Shown piece after piece: positions 1 to 8,375 of a stretch of 64,000 bases of DNA (its first letter is position 1; the number at the start of each line of letters is the position of its first letter). The stretch lies in the NCBI GenBank assembly GCA_965230275.1, contig CBDDKO010000001.1, positions 1-64,000 on the forward strand, given 5' to 3'. This DNA is from JAJRRS01 sp965230275 (GTDB taxonomy: Bacteria > Planctomycetota > Phycisphaerae > Phycisphaerales > Phycisphaeraceae). A program made the position numbers and the translations under genes. Below the pieces are notes generated by a model. The model was not told where the DNA came from. It did no database searches and was given only the letters and a program-made list of their open reading frames with translations.

Positions 1-8
1 TTTGGCCT

Positions 9-35
9 CCGTTTAGGCCTGACCCCGTTTAGGCC
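9..35. repeat. Two direct copies of CCGTTTAGGCC at the window edge
   Basis: The 11-mer CCGTTTAGGCC occurs at 9-19 and 25-35, 16 bases apart, just beyond the 3' end of the lipoprotein gene. The array may continue outside the window. No function can be assigned. Confidence 0.5.
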
Positions 36-70
36 ATCAATCCGCTGGGCCACTACAGGGGCTGGACGAT

Positions 71-769
71 TTAATTGTGTACAGGACGGAATCGTACGCT
101 CGATTTGCCAGGATAAAGTAATAATGCGGCGATGGTATATGTTTCTTCATCCAACTCTACAACTGGTCCAGCCATAGGAATAGATTGCGACTCACCGTGC
201 ATCTTTAAATTGACACCATTTGCGAGCCTGATAGGGAGATCTTTTAACAAACTTACATTATAGTGAACCTTACTGAATGGAGAAAACTCAACAATAGTAT
301 CAAGTGATCCCTGGTCTTTGATTTCGGTGATAGATTCAATATGGCCCGTATACAGCCTATCTTCGCCGGAATAAAACTCGATTCTGCTATTGCCTGTATC
401 TATAGTGATTGAAATACATCCTTGCAGAACACAGGCGTCTCTTCCGTGAGGAAGGATGCCATTGTTAAGTAGCAGAATCAACCGCATCGTAGTGCAATTG
501 TCTTGGCTAAAGACCCCGTCGGTACGAAGTTCACCCATTGGAATAGTTGTTAGGTTGCTCTGTGGTATCTCCAGGGTAGCCTGGCCCAATGTTACAGTGG
601 TGAACAACGTGTCGCCTGCATTCACTGTATTATTGGTGTTGGAATTCGGAGGTGTCCCATTCTGACTACTGGAGTTATTATCACAACTCACAAGCATGGT
701 TAGTATGGCAATCCCGTAAACAAATAGCACGGTAATACGATAGCAAGTCATATGATTTGAGATATACAT
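71..769 (-). CDS. Hypothetical lipoprotein
   Basis: A 232-residue protein with a short basic N-region, a hydrophobic stretch at about residues 12-27 and a lipobox-like LVSC with Cys29, so it is probably a lipid-anchored envelope protein. A low-complexity Asn/Ser/Thr/Pro linker follows at about 30-50. The remainder alternates polar and hydrophobic residues, suggesting a beta-rich domain, but I do not recognise a family. A GGAG ribosome-binding site lies about 8 bases upstream of the chosen ATG, which is why the start at 769 is preferred over the internal Met7. The gene is clearly AT-richer than the genes after 2 kb, as are its two neighbours, which suggests horizontal acquisition. Confidence 0.75.
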   Translation of the reverse strand: MYISNHMTCYRITVLFVYGIAILTMLVSCDNNSSSQNGTPPNSNTNNTVNAGDTLFTTVTLGQATLEIPQSNLTTIPMGELRTDGVFSQDNCTTMRLILLLNNGILPHGRDACVLQGCISITIDTGNSRIEFYSGEDRLYTGHIESITEIKDQGSLDTIVEFSPFSKVHYNVSLLKDLPIRLANGVNLKMHGESQSIPMAGPVVELDEETYTIAALLLYPGKSSVRFRPVHN

Positions 770-823
770 AACACGGTCTCCGAGTATCTATTGTCTTCAA
801 AAGTACTTAATGCTAGGTGCCAG

Positions 824-848
824 AACGGGGGTCAGTCCCCGTTTTTAC
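824..848 (+). repeat. GC-rich hairpin with T-run (terminator-like/REP-like)
   Basis: AACGGGG (824-830) pairs with CCCCGTT (837-843) around a 6-base loop, and a short T-run follows on the plus strand. Both neighbouring genes are on the minus strand, so the T-run is on the wrong side to end them. It may be a dispersed palindromic repeat rather than a working terminator. Confidence 0.5.
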
Positions 849-862
849 TCCGCTTCTTCACC

Positions 863-1462
863 CTATCTTGACAACAAAACCGCTAAACCAACAGCAACGG
901 CAAGTGTAACAAGGATGATCACCGACACGAGAGCCGGCGACATGCCGAGAGTTCTGGACATCGCCAGGACAAGTGATTTGAGTTGCCTTCCAGCGGTTGC
1001 AATCGTTGAACCAAGACCAGACGCAATATATATAATGAAAGAGGCGAGGATCGGATCACGGGGTTTAGGCGTTCGAGCCAATCTGATCTTAACGTCTAGT
1101 TCGCTGGCGGCGAGATCGTAGAAATCATCGTCTGGAGTCTCAATAGGACCAACGACCAGCAATAGGTTGACGCCTGTCGTTCTCTCACCGCCGCCTGTTA
1201 TATCCGAAGCGATGCAGATGCCACCCAATCTGCCATCATCAATCTTCGGGGACAAATCCTCTGCAATGTCTCGGTTGATATAGCCGAGTAATTGCCCTCG
1301 CCGGGTAACGATTCCTATGGCGTTGGGGTCGTGCTTGTTCTCTGGCTCCCTGCATAACGTCAACTCGTCGCCAGCCCGGACAGACTCAGCGGCAGCTTGG
1401 TAGTTGCTGATACCGTAGACCTTAGTTCGGATCGTCCTAACCGATAGCTTCCGTTTTGTCAT
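863..1462 (-). CDS. HIRAN-domain protein with C-terminal membrane helix
   Basis: A 199-residue protein. Residues about 10-105 read as a HIRAN domain: the pattern VYGISNY, then AGDELTLCREPENKHDPNAI, then GQLLGYINRDIAEDL matches the G..Y / G..L.L..EP.N..D..AI / .GY+ signature. HIRAN domains are known as DNA-end or damaged-DNA binding modules in Rad5/HLTF and as standalone bacterial proteins of unclear role. A hydrophobic helix at about 177-197 ends the protein and could anchor it in the membrane, which is unusual for a DNA-binding module. The start has an AGGGGA ribosome-binding site about 6 bases away. It lies in the AT-rich left-edge block between two unrelated small genes on the same strand. 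Confidence 0.8.
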   Translation of the reverse strand: MTKRKLSVRTIRTKVYGISNYQAAAESVRAGDELTLCREPENKHDPNAIGIVTRRGQLLGYINRDIAEDLSPKIDDGRLGGICIASDITGGGERTTGVNLLLVVGPIETPDDDFYDLAASELDVKIRLARTPKPRDPILASFIIYIASGLGSTIATAGRQLKSLVLAMSRTLGMSPALVSVIILVTLAVAVGLAVLLSR

Positions 1463-1539
1463 GCCGTTCCCCTGAATCCATGCCAGTCGAGAAGTGCTAT
1501 CTGCGCTGGGCGCAAAATTACGGGATCCACCCCCGTTTC

Positions 1540-1887
1540 CTAACCTAATGAGAGAATGTCCTGATTCAGTTCTTTACTCCATTTGTACTTGTCGACAACG
1601 CTACGCTCTTCGGTCGTGAACGCTCCAATGATTCTCTCTTCATCTGGCTTACATACAATGCATGACATATTGCCTTGAGACCATATCGTAGGCATCAGTT
1701 GCCCGTCTAACGATTCGTTTAGAGAAGAAATTGTTTGCGCATCTCCGAATAGATGCGGCAACAGGCCCGATTCCACAGGCTCGCCACGGGGATATATCAC
1801 TTCACACTTCCCAGTTTTTATGCAGCCAATTGCTAGCATGCAGAGATTATGCTTGCTAATGATTTCAGAGTATTTCTGCTGAGTCAT
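1540..1887 (-). CDS. Hypothetical protein, 115 aa
   Basis: A small soluble protein with no signal peptide or membrane segment. Its start is well supported by an AGGAG site 7 bases upstream. I do not recognise the family. It has four cysteines, two of them in a CIVC pair near residue 77. It is first of the three AT-rich minus-strand genes at the left edge and may be transcribed together with the HIRAN gene 77 bases downstream. Composition differs from the rsmH region that begins 160 bases away. Confidence 0.65.
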   Translation of the reverse strand: MTQQKYSEIISKHNLCMLAIGCIKTGKCEVIYPRGEPVESGLLPHLFGDAQTISSLNESLDGQLMPTIWSQGNMSCIVCKPDEERIIGAFTTEERSVVDKYKWSKELNQDILSLG

Positions 1888-2048
1888 AGTCTGCTCCTAG
1901 CATCATGGGCCAAGACCTGCCCCAGGTATCGGCCCGATAAGAGGACATTCTACTTTACTGGGGCCCGATCACGACTAAGGGTAAGTAGGACAGGCTTCGT
2001 GCTCCGGCCTACCGGTACGGGTCTGGCTGACTTTGGTACAGTCGTGGC

Positions 2049-3023
2049 ATGGTTGAACGGGTTGGTCAGGGTGAGCCTGTGGATGGGGTGGGGCATCTGC
2101 CGGTGTTGCCGGGGCAGGTGGGGTCGTTGCTTGCGCCGAAGCCTGGGCAGGTGGTGCTGGACTGCACGGCCGGGCGGGGCGGGCATGGGGCGCTGCTGAT
2201 CCCGAAGCTGGGGCCGGGGGGGTGGTATATCGGGCTGGATATGGACCCGGCGAACGTGGCGTTCAGCCTGGCGCGGCTGACGCCGATCGCGGAGCAGGCG
2301 GGGGTGAAGCTGAACCTTGTTTATGCCAACTTCCGGGATGCATCGGCGGTGCTCAAGGACCTGGGCGTCGAGGAGGTGAACGGCCTGCTGGCGGATCTGG
2401 GGTTCGCGTCGAACCAGATGGACGACCCGCAGCGGGGTTTGGCGTTCAGCGAGGACGGGCCTTTGGATATGCGGCTGGATCCGGGTTCCGGGGCGACGGC
2501 GGAGCAGTTGGTGAACACGCTCCCGGAGCAGGAACTGGCGGACCTGATCTACGAGTTCGGGGAGGAGCGGCTTAGCCGACGGATCGCCCGCAAAATTGTC
2601 GAACAACGGCAAATCGAACCGATAACGAGCACATGCGGGTTGGCCGAGCTGGTCAAGCGGTGCTACCCCCGGAAGGGCCCCAGGCCGAAGGCCTCAAAAG
2701 GCCATCGGATCCACCCGGCGACACGGACGTTCATGGCGCTTCGGATCGCGGTGAATGATGAGTTGGGGGCGCTCGATGAGTTGCTCACCAGCCTGCCGGG
2801 GCTGCTCAAGCCCGGGGGACGATCGGCGGTCATCAGTTTCCATTCCCTGGAAGATCGCCGGGTCAAGCGGGCCTACCTGGCGCTGAAGCAGGACGCGGGC
2901 TACACGGTTGTGACACGTAAGCCGGTGACTGCTGAGGAAGACGAGAGCCGGGCCAACCCCCGCAGCCGCAGCGCGAAGCTGCGGGTCATCGAGAAGCCGA
3001 CGACGCAGGATGACTGCGTCTAA
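2049..3023 (+). CDS. rsmH: 16S rRNA (cytosine(1402)-N4)-methyltransferase RsmH
   Basis: A 324-residue SAM-dependent methyltransferase that modifies C1402 in the ribosomal P site. The N-terminus has HLPVLPGQV followed by the SAM-binding motif DCTAGRGGHG at about residues 38-47 and GLDMDP at about 61. The middle contains the all-alpha insertion typical of RsmH, and the end carries SRSAKLRVIEK. Length is normal for the family. It opens the division/cell-wall cluster, where rsmH (mraW) usually sits ahead of ftsL and ftsI. There is no Shine-Dalgarno sequence; a TACAGT hexamer at 2037-2042 ends 6 bases before the ATG, suggesting a leaderless or near-leaderless mRNA. Confidence 0.95.
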   Translation: MVERVGQGEPVDGVGHLPVLPGQVGSLLAPKPGQVVLDCTAGRGGHGALLIPKLGPGGWYIGLDMDPANVAFSLARLTPIAEQAGVKLNLVYANFRDASAVLKDLGVEEVNGLLADLGFASNQMDDPQRGLAFSEDGPLDMRLDPGSGATAEQLVNTLPEQELADLIYEFGEERLSRRIARKIVEQRQIEPITSTCGLAELVKRCYPRKGPRPKASKGHRIHPATRTFMALRIAVNDELGALDELLTSLPGLLKPGGRSAVISFHSLEDRRVKRAYLALKQDAGYTVVTRKPVTAEEDESRANPRSRSAKLRVIEKPTTQDDCV

Positions 3024-3096
3024 CTGATGCGTTACACTGCACCTTCAGTCGTTACGGATGACGACATAGGGCCTGAGAACAAGGATGGATACAGGC

Positions 3097-4248
3097 ATGA
3101 CACGTGAAACCAAGATCGGGCTGTTACTGGGGCTGGGTGTGATCCTGCTGATCGGGATTATCCTGAGTGACCAGATCGCACAACGAGAGCAAGGCGACCC
3201 CGCCGACTTCACCGGCTTCGCCAGCGAGGCTCAGCAGTCGATCGACAGCTCCGACGCCCCCCCACCGAACTATCCGGGCAGCTACCCCGGCAGCCAGCCG
3301 GCGGGCGGCCCCGTCCAGGGTGGCCCTGCCGAGGTGCCCGACAACTTCTACATCCCCGATGATGTCCGTGAGGCCATGCCCCAGCGCCAGGCTATGGATA
3401 CACAGATCGAGACGCCCAGCTACCAGCCGCCGACCGCGTACAACGTCGATGAGCCCCAGGAAGGCGTGATCCATCAGCCGCAGGTCGTGGATGTGCCGAC
3501 ACTGACGGTCGGTGGGGAGACGGCCGAGCCGCCGGCTTACGCCCAGCGGAACATGGTCGAGGACACGGAACGGTCATCGGTCGAGTACAACCCTGTGCCG
3601 ACCGGCACCTCGGTGATCCGGCACAAGGTCGTCCCGGGCGAGAGCCTGAGCAAGATTGCCCGGCGGTACTACGGCGAAGACAACTACTGGCGCGCCATCG
3701 CGCTGGCGAACCCGGGCAAGGTCAGCGCCGATGGACAGGTCAACAGTGGCGTGGTCCTGCAGATCCCCAAACGGGATGACGCAGAGCTCGGCCAGCACGT
3801 CGAGCGCATCGGCAGCGAGCGGGTCCGGCCGGTCGGCATCCGCGACGCGGCCATGCCCAACACGGTCACGATCAAGTCCGGCGACACGCTGTCGGAACTG
3901 GCGAGCAAGCACATGGGGAGTGCCAGCCGGTGGGACGAACTGCTCGAAGCCAACAAGGACAAGCTGGACAGCCCCGAAGACCTGCGTGTCGGGATGAAGC
4001 TGCGTATCCCCGGTACGACGAGCGTCAGGAGCGGCGGTACGACCACTGCATCGGCGAACACACCGATCTCGACCGCGTCATCCGACGGCAAGACGTACAC
4101 CGTCAAGTCAGGCGACAACCTGACCGAGATCGCGGAGAAGACGCTGGGCAACGGCGAGCGGTGGCGCGACATCTTCGAAGCCAACCGCGACAAGCTCGAC
4201 AGCGCCGATCGCCTGGTCGTCGGCCAGACGCTCCGCATCCCAAGCTAA
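3097..4248 (+). CDS. Membrane-anchored protein with three LysM domains
   Basis: About 383 residues. A hydrophobic N-terminal segment (IGLLLGLGVILLIGIIL) anchors the protein. A proline/glycine-rich linker follows, and then three LysM peptidoglycan-binding modules in the C-terminal half, with cores HKVVPGESLSKIARRYYG, VTIKSGDTLSELASKHMG and YTVKSGDNLTEIAEKTLG. Each module ends in an IP-type strand, and the last ends at the C-terminus. No catalytic domain is present. It sits between rsmH and the ftsL-like gene in the division cluster, so a role in organising septal peptidoglycan is a reasonable inference. The start at 3097 has AAGGATGG 8 bases upstream; the alternative ATG at 3085 directly abuts AGG and is less likely. 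Confidence 0.88.
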   Translation: MTRETKIGLLLGLGVILLIGIILSDQIAQREQGDPADFTGFASEAQQSIDSSDAPPPNYPGSYPGSQPAGGPVQGGPAEVPDNFYIPDDVREAMPQRQAMDTQIETPSYQPPTAYNVDEPQEGVIHQPQVVDVPTLTVGGETAEPPAYAQRNMVEDTERSSVEYNPVPTGTSVIRHKVVPGESLSKIARRYYGEDNYWRAIALANPGKVSADGQVNSGVVLQIPKRDDAELGQHVERIGSERVRPVGIRDAAMPNTVTIKSGDTLSELASKHMGSASRWDELLEANKDKLDSPEDLRVGMKLRIPGTTSVRSGGTTTASANTPISTASSDGKTYTVKSGDNLTEIAEKTLGNGERWRDIFEANRDKLDSADRLVVGQTLRIPS

Positions 4249-4310
4249 TTGCACTTATGTCCGTGACGTAACCGTGACCGGCTATCCCCTAACGCACCGG
4301 TGCCCCGCTT

Positions 4311-4601
4311 ATGTTTGCCAAGCTGTTGACGGCCCTGGTATGCGTGGTGGTGATCGGGGCGGCCGTGTTCAATCTCCGGCAGCAGCGGCTTGAGCTGATG
4401 CACGAGGTCACGGACCTGCACCGTCAGATGAACCGGGACCGTCAGACGACCTGGGACACGCAGGTGCGTATCGCTGAGCAGACCCAGCCGGAGGTCCTGC
4501 GCGACGCGCTGGTGCGGTCCGGGCTCGAGATGGAGCCGGTGGCCGCTCCGGGCATGATCATTGAGAACGACAGGACGCTGGACGACACGCGCTATGAGTG
4601 A
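4311..4601 (+). CDS. ftsL: FtsL-like division protein
   Basis: A 96-residue bitopic protein with a short cytoplasmic N-terminus, one transmembrane helix at about 4-20 and then a heptad-like, charged helix at about 22-50 (RQQRLELMHEVTDLHRQM) typical of the FtsL/DivIC coiled coil. FtsL sequences are poorly conserved, so the call rests on topology, size and position: between rsmH and the transpeptidase gene, overlapping the latter by 8 bases. It would bridge FtsB/FtsQ and FtsI at the septum. Confidence 0.7.
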   Translation: MFAKLLTALVCVVVIGAAVFNLRQQRLELMHEVTDLHRQMNRDRQTTWDTQVRIAEQTQPEVLRDALVRSGLEMEPVAAPGMIIENDRTLDDTRYE

Positions 4602-6387
4602 AGGCGAACGCCTGATCACCGAGTCCGACCCGCACCCGACGCTGACGCCGCGCGGCGAGGTGACGGAGGTAGACCGCAGCCCGGCGCGCGTGCTGCTGGT
4701 TGGGCGTGTGATGATCATCGGAATCAGCGTGTGCCTGGTGCTTTTGCTGGGGCGGGTGGTGCAGCTACAGACGGCACCGCCTGAGCAGATTGCTGAGAAG
4801 GTCGGTTCACAACGGAGCACACAGGTGCTTCAGGCACGCCGCGGCACGATCCTGGACCGGCGCGGCCGGGTGCTGGCGACGACCCGCGTGGCGAAGCGTC
4901 TGTTTGTGGACCCGGTGTTGATCGTCGAGCATTCGAGCTTCGCGGAGCAGGTCGGGTACGGGCTTGGTTACGACCCGGTTGATATTGATATTGAGCTCGC
5001 CAAGCGGCCGAACAGCCGGTACGTCGTGATTGATCGGCGGCTTAATGACGAGCGGCTTGATGCGCTCAAGGACCTTGCCGTGCCTGGGCTGGCGACGGAC
5101 CCGGTGCTGATGCGTGATTACCCGCAGGGATTGCTGGCTGGGCATCTGCTGGGCTTCGTGGGCGTGGATGGCGACGGGCTGGCGGGGCTTGAGCAAGCGA
5201 ATGACGAGCATCTGTCGGCCGACGCCGGCCGCGTGCGGTACCTGCGTGACAGGAAAGGCCGGGCGCTGTGGGTGGAAGCGGCGAGCTATGAAAAACAGAT
5301 GGACGGCCAGAACATTCGGCTGTCAATCGACGCGGTGATCCAGTCGTATGCCGAGGCGGGTTTGGCGGAAGCAGTCGAAACCTATAAGGCCGAGTCGGGG
5401 CAACTGGTGGTGATGGACCCGCGGACCGGCGAGTTGCTGGCGGTGGCGAACTACCCGCCGTTCGACCCGGCGACGTTTAACAAAGCCAAGCCCGAGACGC
5501 GGCGCAACCGGGTGGTGACGGACGTGTTCGAGCCGGGGTCGATCTTCAAGCCGATTATCTGGTCGAGCCTGACGCAGCTAAACGCCGCCGATCCGAATGA
5601 GAGAATCGACACGACGACGACCGGTGTCCATCGCACAAGCAAAGGCCGACGGCTTCGTGACGCCAAGCCCCACGGCATGTTGACCTGGGACGAGGTGCTG
5701 GTCTATTCGAGCAACATCGGCATGGCGATCGTGGCCGAGCGCGTCAAGCCCAAGGACCTGCACGACGCGATGACGCGTTTCGGGTTCGGTAAGCCGACGG
5801 GTTCCGGGCTGCCGGGCGAGGTGGGCGGTGTGGTGCATCCATTGAGTAAGTGGACGCACTACTCGGTGACGAGCGTTCCGATGGGCCAGGAGGTCAGCGT
5901 GACGCCGCTGCAGATCACGCGCGCGTTTGCGGCGATCGCCAACGGCGGGCTGATGATGACGCCGACGATCTACCCGGTGCAGGACGTGCAAGCCCTGGAA
6001 GGTGAGCGTGTGCTTGATAAGCGGATCGCTGACTACACACGGTCGGTGCTTCGCCGGCAGGTGATCGAGGGCGGCGGGCGCAAGGCGAACTCCGATCTGT
6101 ATGACCTGTTCGGCAAGACCGGCACGGCTCAGCTGCCCAACTTCAAACAGGGCGGGTACTACCAGGACCAGTACGTGTCGTCGTTCATCGCCGGGGCGCC
6201 GGCGGATTCGCCGAGGCTGGTGATCGGGTGTTTCGTGCACAAGCCGGACAAGAGCATCGGGCACTACGGCGGGACGGTCTCGGCGCCGAGCGTGATGAAG
6301 GTGATGGAGCAGAGCCTGATGTACCTGGGCGTGCCGCCGAAGGCCGGGGCGGACACCGGGGATCACAGTCTTGTGATGGGCGAATAA
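4594..6387 (+). CDS. ftsI: Peptidoglycan D,D-transpeptidase FtsI / penicillin-binding protein
   Basis: A class B penicillin-binding protein of 597 residues that cross-links septal peptidoglycan. An N-terminal transmembrane helix lies at about 30-52, followed by the dimerisation domain with RRGTILDRRGRVLA. The transpeptidase domain has all three active-site motifs: SxxK with Ser316 (GSIFKP), SxN at 372-374 (SSN) and KTG at 508-510 (KTGTAQ). No PASTA repeats are seen. The chosen start overlaps the ftsL-like stop by 8 bases, which implies translational coupling. Presence of FtsI separates this organism from Planctomycetia that have lost most division genes and fits Phycisphaerae. Confidence 0.93.
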   Translation: MSEGERLITESDPHPTLTPRGEVTEVDRSPARVLLVGRVMIIGISVCLVLLLGRVVQLQTAPPEQIAEKVGSQRSTQVLQARRGTILDRRGRVLATTRVAKRLFVDPVLIVEHSSFAEQVGYGLGYDPVDIDIELAKRPNSRYVVIDRRLNDERLDALKDLAVPGLATDPVLMRDYPQGLLAGHLLGFVGVDGDGLAGLEQANDEHLSADAGRVRYLRDRKGRALWVEAASYEKQMDGQNIRLSIDAVIQSYAEAGLAEAVETYKAESGQLVVMDPRTGELLAVANYPPFDPATFNKAKPETRRNRVVTDVFEPGSIFKPIIWSSLTQLNAADPNERIDTTTTGVHRTSKGRRLRDAKPHGMLTWDEVLVYSSNIGMAIVAERVKPKDLHDAMTRFGFGKPTGSGLPGEVGGVVHPLSKWTHYSVTSVPMGQEVSVTPLQITRAFAAIANGGLMMTPTIYPVQDVQALEGERVLDKRIADYTRSVLRRQVIEGGGRKANSDLYDLFGKTGTAQLPNFKQGGYYQDQYVSSFIAGAPADSPRLVIGCFVHKPDKSIGHYGGTVSAPSVMKVMEQSLMYLGVPPKAGADTGDHSLVMGE

Positions 6388-6482
6388 GCGGTCAGAGAGC
6401 CGCAACGGTTGTCAAAATTCTAACCAGCCGCTAGCCTGCCTATATCGATCAGACCCGTCTATCCAATAAGGCCGGCCCGCAT

Positions 6483-7631
6483 ATGGATCAAGAAGCCCCC
6501 CCGGAAGCTATCCCGGAATCTCCTCCGGAAGCACCCCCGCTGCTCAATACCCCTTTTCACGCATTCCACGAAGAGCACGGCGCGACGCTCATCGACTTTG
6601 CCGGATGGGAGATGCCGATCCGTTACGGCTCGATCATTGAAGAACACAAGCAGGTCCGGGCCGAGGGCGGGTTGTTCGACGTGTCGCACATGGGACGCAT
6701 CGAGTTCACCGGCAAGGACGCACGGCGGTTCCTTGAACGGCTGCTGACCCGACGCGTCAGCGACATGAAGGACGGCACCTGCCGGTACAGCCTGATCTGC
6801 AACGAAGACGGCGGCGTGAAAGACGATGTGCTGGTGTATCGCTTCGAGAAGAAGTGGATGCTCGTGGTGAACGCGGCGAACCGTGAGAAGCTGCTGGACC
6901 ACTTCGCTGAGGTCAAGGGCAAGCTGTCCGTCAAGATTAAAGATACGACCGAGTCTACGGCGATGCTGGCGATCCAAGGCCCGAAGGTGATGGAGATCAT
7001 CGGGCGGTTCTCCGATGATGTGCCGGCCCTGAAGCGGTACAGCTTCGTCGAGAAGAGCATGGTCCTGATCAAGGCGGTCATCAGCCGGACCGGCTACACC
7101 GGCGAAGACGGGGTGGAGGTGATCCTCCCGGCGAAGGCGGCGGGTATGGCGATCAAGATGCTGCTCAAAGATGCGCCGGCGTCGATTAAGCCTACCGGGC
7201 TGGGCGCGCGGGATTCGCTGCGCATCGAGGCAGGCATGCCGCTGTACGGCCACGAACTTGATGAGGATATCGACCCGCTGACGGCCAACCTCGGCTTCGC
7301 GGTTAGCCTGGATAAAGACCAGGACGAAGACGGCGAAGCGTTCATCGGTATGGAGGCACTCAAGCGGATCAAGGCGAACGGGTCGGGCCGGCAACTGGTC
7401 GGCATCAAACTCACCGGCCGGCGCACCCCCCGCCAGGGCAACGCGATCTACACCGACGGCACGCAGGTCGGCACGATCACGTCCGGCTGCCTGTCACCCA
7501 CCCTCGGCTTCCCGGTCGCGATGGCCTACGTCGAAGCCGGCAGCTGCCCGATCGGTACGGAAATCGTCGTCGCCGCCGGCTCCAGCCGTGTCAAGGGCGA
7601 AGTCGTGGGGCTGCCTTTCTACAAACGTTAA
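6483..7631 (+). CDS. gcvT: Glycine cleavage system T protein (aminomethyltransferase)
   Basis: A 382-residue GcvT that transfers the methylene group of glycine from lipoyl-GcvH to tetrahydrofolate, releasing ammonia. Family hallmarks read directly: FHEEHGATLIDFAGWEMPIRY near residue 20, GLFDVSHMGRIEFTG, TGYTGEDGVEVI, LGARDSLRIEAGMPLYGHELDEDIDPL and the C-terminal EVVGLPFYKR. A proline/glutamate-rich stretch of about 20 residues (repeated PPEA) precedes the domain and is not part of the usual fold. No gcvH or gcvP follows. The upstream gap of 95 bases is too short for a tandem glycine riboswitch and shows none. Confidence 0.95.
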   Translation: MDQEAPPEAIPESPPEAPPLLNTPFHAFHEEHGATLIDFAGWEMPIRYGSIIEEHKQVRAEGGLFDVSHMGRIEFTGKDARRFLERLLTRRVSDMKDGTCRYSLICNEDGGVKDDVLVYRFEKKWMLVVNAANREKLLDHFAEVKGKLSVKIKDTTESTAMLAIQGPKVMEIIGRFSDDVPALKRYSFVEKSMVLIKAVISRTGYTGEDGVEVILPAKAAGMAIKMLLKDAPASIKPTGLGARDSLRIEAGMPLYGHELDEDIDPLTANLGFAVSLDKDQDEDGEAFIGMEALKRIKANGSGRQLVGIKLTGRRTPRQGNAIYTDGTQVGTITSGCLSPTLGFPVAMAYVEAGSCPIGTEIVVAAGSSRVKGEVVGLPFYKR

Positions 7632-7657
7632 TTAACCTCAAACTCCGGAGACATCCT

Positions 7658-8359
7658 ATGAAGTACCTAACAACCGGCCTGCTGTCTGTGTTGTGTCTTG
7701 TCGGCCCACTGTTTGCGGCCACTCCCAAGCCTATCGAGGAGGTCGACACAGATGCGTTGACCCAAGAATTGCAGTACGCGGCTTCCGCCGATCGTTTTGT
7801 GCTTGTGTGGTGGATCCCTCACGAGTTCTGGTCGGCCGTGCTCCATCAGGCGGGTATCGTGGATGATGAAGTCCGAGATGACATGCTGGGAACGCTCGAA
7901 TCCTATTCGATGTTGGCTGTTGTGGAGGCCGACATCTCGGACTTTGGCCACTTCGACTTCTATGACAAGCAAACGATCCTCAAGCACCTGCGTGTGACCT
8001 ACAAGGAAGGTGACGACGAACAGCGTGAACTGAAGCCGATGAGTGATGTGCCCGAGGATGTCAAGCTATTACAGCAGCAGATGGCGCCGGTGCTCACCAA
8101 CGCGATGGGCGCGATGGGTGCGAACTTCTACTTCTTTACCTTTAACACCACAACAAAGGACGGTCAGAGATTGCTCTCGCCGTATTCGGAAAGCACCCTG
8201 GACGTCCATACCACGGATCGGCTCGGCGGACGGCCGGAGGTCGGTCGATTCCGCTTCCCGTTGGATTCGCTGCACATCCCCAGGAAGTGTCCTAACGGGG
8301 AGGATGCGCACATCTCCTGGAAGTTCTGCCCTTGGACGGGGCAGAAGCTGCCTGAATAA
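7658..8359 (+). CDS. Hypothetical secreted protein
   Basis: A 233-residue protein with a clear Sec signal peptide (hydrophobic residues 5-20, cleavage near FAA-TPK). A CCGGAG ribosome-binding site supports the start. The mature part has no recognised domain. The C-terminus carries RKCPNGEDAHISWKFCPWTGQKL, a spaced CxxG..CPxTG pattern resembling a small zinc-ribbon-like knuckle, though a metal site cannot be shown from two cysteines and one histidine. It follows gcvT by 26 bases on the same strand, and its stop is 16 bases from the end of the convergent sigma factor gene. Confidence 0.75.
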   Translation: MKYLTTGLLSVLCLVGPLFAATPKPIEEVDTDALTQELQYAASADRFVLVWWIPHEFWSAVLHQAGIVDDEVRDDMLGTLESYSMLAVVEADISDFGHFDFYDKQTILKHLRVTYKEGDDEQRELKPMSDVPEDVKLLQQQMAPVLTNAMGAMGANFYFFTFNTTTKDGQRLLSPYSESTLDVHTTDRLGGRPEVGRFRFPLDSLHIPRKCPNGEDAHISWKFCPWTGQKLPE

Positions 8360-8375
8360 AATGTCTCGTGTAGGC

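Noticed and set aside
6388..6482. Glycine riboswitch ahead of gcvT
   Set aside because: The gap is only 95 bases and shows none of the conserved tandem aptamer core.
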